NCBI GenBank assembly: GCA_026193155.1 | Contig: JAPHSI010000191.1 | Coordinates: 1-6,621, forward strand | Length of the DNA stretch: 6,621 bases | DNA from: Sulfurimonadaceae bacterium | Lineage (GTDB): Bacteria; Campylobacterota; Campylobacteria; Campylobacterales; Sulfurimonadaceae | Direction: 5' to 3' | Part shown: positions 5,529 to 6,621 of the stretch, piece by piece | How positions within the stretch are numbered: position 1 is the stretch's first letter | Layout: every line of letters starts with the position of its first letter | Translations under genes and position numbers: made by a program | Notes under the pieces: generated by a model | What the model saw: the letters and a program-made list of their open reading frames with translations, nothing else | What the model was told of the DNA's origin: nothing | The model's database searches: none

Positions 5529-6527
5529 TTAGCAAATCCTAGGAAGAAGTTCTCCTGTTGGAGTATCTAAAAACCTTTTAGTCCCCCATGAACTCTTTAA
5601 TATAACTTTTTGAATATGCTCATCTGTTACTGTAGCTATTTGAGTTGCCATTGAGTTGTCTTCAAAACCCTTTAGAATCTCAAGTGCTTTTTCTTTATCT
5701 TCTTTTTTTACAGCAAGAACAAATGTTCCTTCATTTGCAAGTGAAGTTGCTTCAAAACCCAGCATCTCACATACACCTTTTACCTCATCTCTTACAGGGA
5801 TATTTTCCTCTTCAACTTCTATACATATATTTGATTGTTTTGCCCATTCATTTAATACGGCACCTACGCCACCACGTGTAGCATCGCGCATAGCTGTAAT
5901 ACTTACTCCTGCTTCTATCAATGCTTTAACCTGAGGATATAGTGACTTACAATCACTTTTTAATTCTGAGTCCATCTCAATACCCTCACGTACCGTAAAA
6001 ATAGTAGCACCGTGACATCCTATATCTCTGTTAACTAAAATAACATCATCTTTTGTAATTTTGTTTGAGCTGATACCCTCTTTTGTAATCTCACCAACCC
6101 CTGTCGTATTTATAAAAATCTTATCTACACTGCCTTTTGGAACTACTTTTGTATCACCACTTACTACAAGAGCACCGTTTAGTTCTAACTCACGCTTCAT
6201 ACTTCGAACTATCTTTTCCAAATCTCTTAAAGCAAAACCCTCTTCTATAATAACACTGCAAGTAAGATACTTTGGCTTTGCACCCATCATGGCTAAATCA
6301 TTACAAGTACCACAAACTGCCAATTTTCCAATATCACCACCTTCAAAAAAGATAGGACTTACAGTAAAACTATCGGTTGAAAATGCAAGAGTACCGTTTT
6401 GTATTACTGCTGCATCTTCACTTTGTTCTAGTATGTCGTTTTTAAAAGCTTTATAAAAAACTTTTGAAATCAACTCATTATTTTCAACTCCGCCATTCCC
6501 CTGAGCTAAAGTTATAGTCTTGTTCAT
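5529..6527 (-). CDS. hypE: Hydrogenase maturation protein HypE (carbamoyl dehydratase)
   Basis: HypE receives a carbamoyl group from HypF on its C-terminal cysteine and dehydrates it with ATP to a thiocyanate. The cyanide then goes to iron on the HypC-HypD complex. The 332-residue product is a PurM/AIR-synthase-like ATP-binding protein. It has GNGG near the N-terminus (10-13), DAAVIQNGTLAFSTDSF (38-54), GGDIGKLAVCGTCNDLAMMG (63-82), SGDTKVV (123-129) and RDATRGGVGAVLNEWA (214-229). It ends PRIC, so the essential terminal Cys332 is present. The start is ATG with GGGAT just upstream. It begins 2 bases after the preceding reading frame and leads into hypX and hypA. In the C. jejuni cluster, as I recall it, hypE is followed directly by hypA, so hypX is an insertion in that order. 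Confidence 0.97.
   Translation of the reverse strand: MNKTITLAQGNGGVENNELISKVFYKAFKNDILEQSEDAAVIQNGTLAFSTDSFTVSPIFFEGGDIGKLAVCGTCNDLAMMGAKPKYLTCSVIIEEGFALRDLEKIVRSMKRELELNGALVVSGDTKVVPKGSVDKIFINTTGVGEITKEGISSNKITKDDVILVNRDIGCHGATIFTVREGIEMDSELKSDCKSLYPQVKALIEAGVSITAMRDATRGGVGAVLNEWAKQSNICIEVEEENIPVRDEVKGVCEMLGFEATSLANEGTFVLAVKKEDKEKALEILKGFEDNSMATQIATVTDEHIQKVILKSSWGTKRFLDTPTGELLPRIC
5537..5541 (-). promoter_or_regulatory. Ribosome binding site for the TTG start of hypX
   Basis: TAGGA lies 9 bases before the TTG at 5525-5527, inside the last codons of hypE; the hypE stop codon falls between them. This arrangement suggests translational coupling of hypX to hypE. It supports the TTG start, which yields the family-typical N-terminus MKILLLVSAFNSLTQR. 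Confidence 0.5.
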
Positions 6528-6529
6528 AT

Positions 6530-6621
6530 TTATCCCATCGGATACATGATTTCATGTTGAATATCTTGTATCTCTTTCATTGTGTCTTCACTTAAAGTTA
6601 TATCCATAGCTGCAAATGACT
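6530..6621 (-). CDS. 3' end of an unidentified gene upstream of hypE
   Basis: One open frame enters from the right edge and stops at TAA (6530-6532), 2 bases before the hypE ATG. The visible 29 residues read SFAAMDITLSEDTMKEIQDI followed by QHEIMYPMG. The spacing is the same as that of the genes below it, so it is very probably the preceding gene of the hyp operon. I do not recognise it. HypD would be the expected neighbour, but the cysteine-containing tail I associate with HypD is not seen, and it does not resemble the HypC end either. A helical, acidic segment is all that can be described. Confidence 0.55.
   Translation of the reverse strand, partial: SFAAMDITLSEDTMKEIQDIQHEIMYPMG

Noticed and set aside
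5645..6456. Three plus-strand open frames opposite hypE
   Set aside because: All lie opposite conserved HypE motifs and have low-complexity products typical of antisense frames.

Overview
The window is AT-rich, compact, ordinary bacterial chromosome. Every supported gene lies on the minus strand, so transcription runs from high to low coordinates. Gene content and order point to a hydrogen-oxidising member of the Campylobacterota (Epsilonproteobacteria), of a Sulfurimonas/Sulfuricurvum-like type. The run rplU-rpmA-obg-fmt-birA-parA matches, as I remember it, the housekeeping block of Campylobacter jejuni, apart from a missing proB. The birA glycine-rich motif (GIGSRNNSW) also looks like the form I recall from this group. 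The genus is an inference.

The right half (about 3535-6621) is the end of a [NiFe]-hydrogenase maturation operon. In transcription order it holds the last 29 codons of an unidentified gene, then hypE, hypX and hypA, separated by only 1-2 bases. HypE makes the thiocyanate that supplies the cyanide ligands of the active-site iron. HypX is a fused formyl-transfer/crotonase protein that makes the CO ligand from formyl-tetrahydrofolate. HypA delivers nickel. HypX is the most informative gene here: in the family it is tied to making hydrogenase in the presence of oxygen, and the classical Campylobacter/Helicobacter hyp clusters lack it as far as I recall.

The left half (1-3503) is a housekeeping block. 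A TATAAT promoter in the 81-base gap after hypA drives rplU-rpmA (ribosomal proteins L21 and L27). A 26-base perfect palindrome followed by a T tract lies just after rpmA and looks like an intrinsic terminator. A second TATAAT promoter directly behind it should drive obgE-fmt-birA-parA. These four genes are close-packed: a 7-base gap, then a 20-base overlap, then a 4-base overlap. parA, for chromosome segregation, runs off the left edge.

Two genes (birA and hypX) start with TTG. There are no RNA genes, mobile elements, CRISPR arrays or gene-free stretches longer than about 115 bases. I see no previously undescribed system. The points worth following are HypX in this lineage, a non-canonical G4 motif in Obg, and a serine in BirA at the position of the adenylate-retaining arginine.
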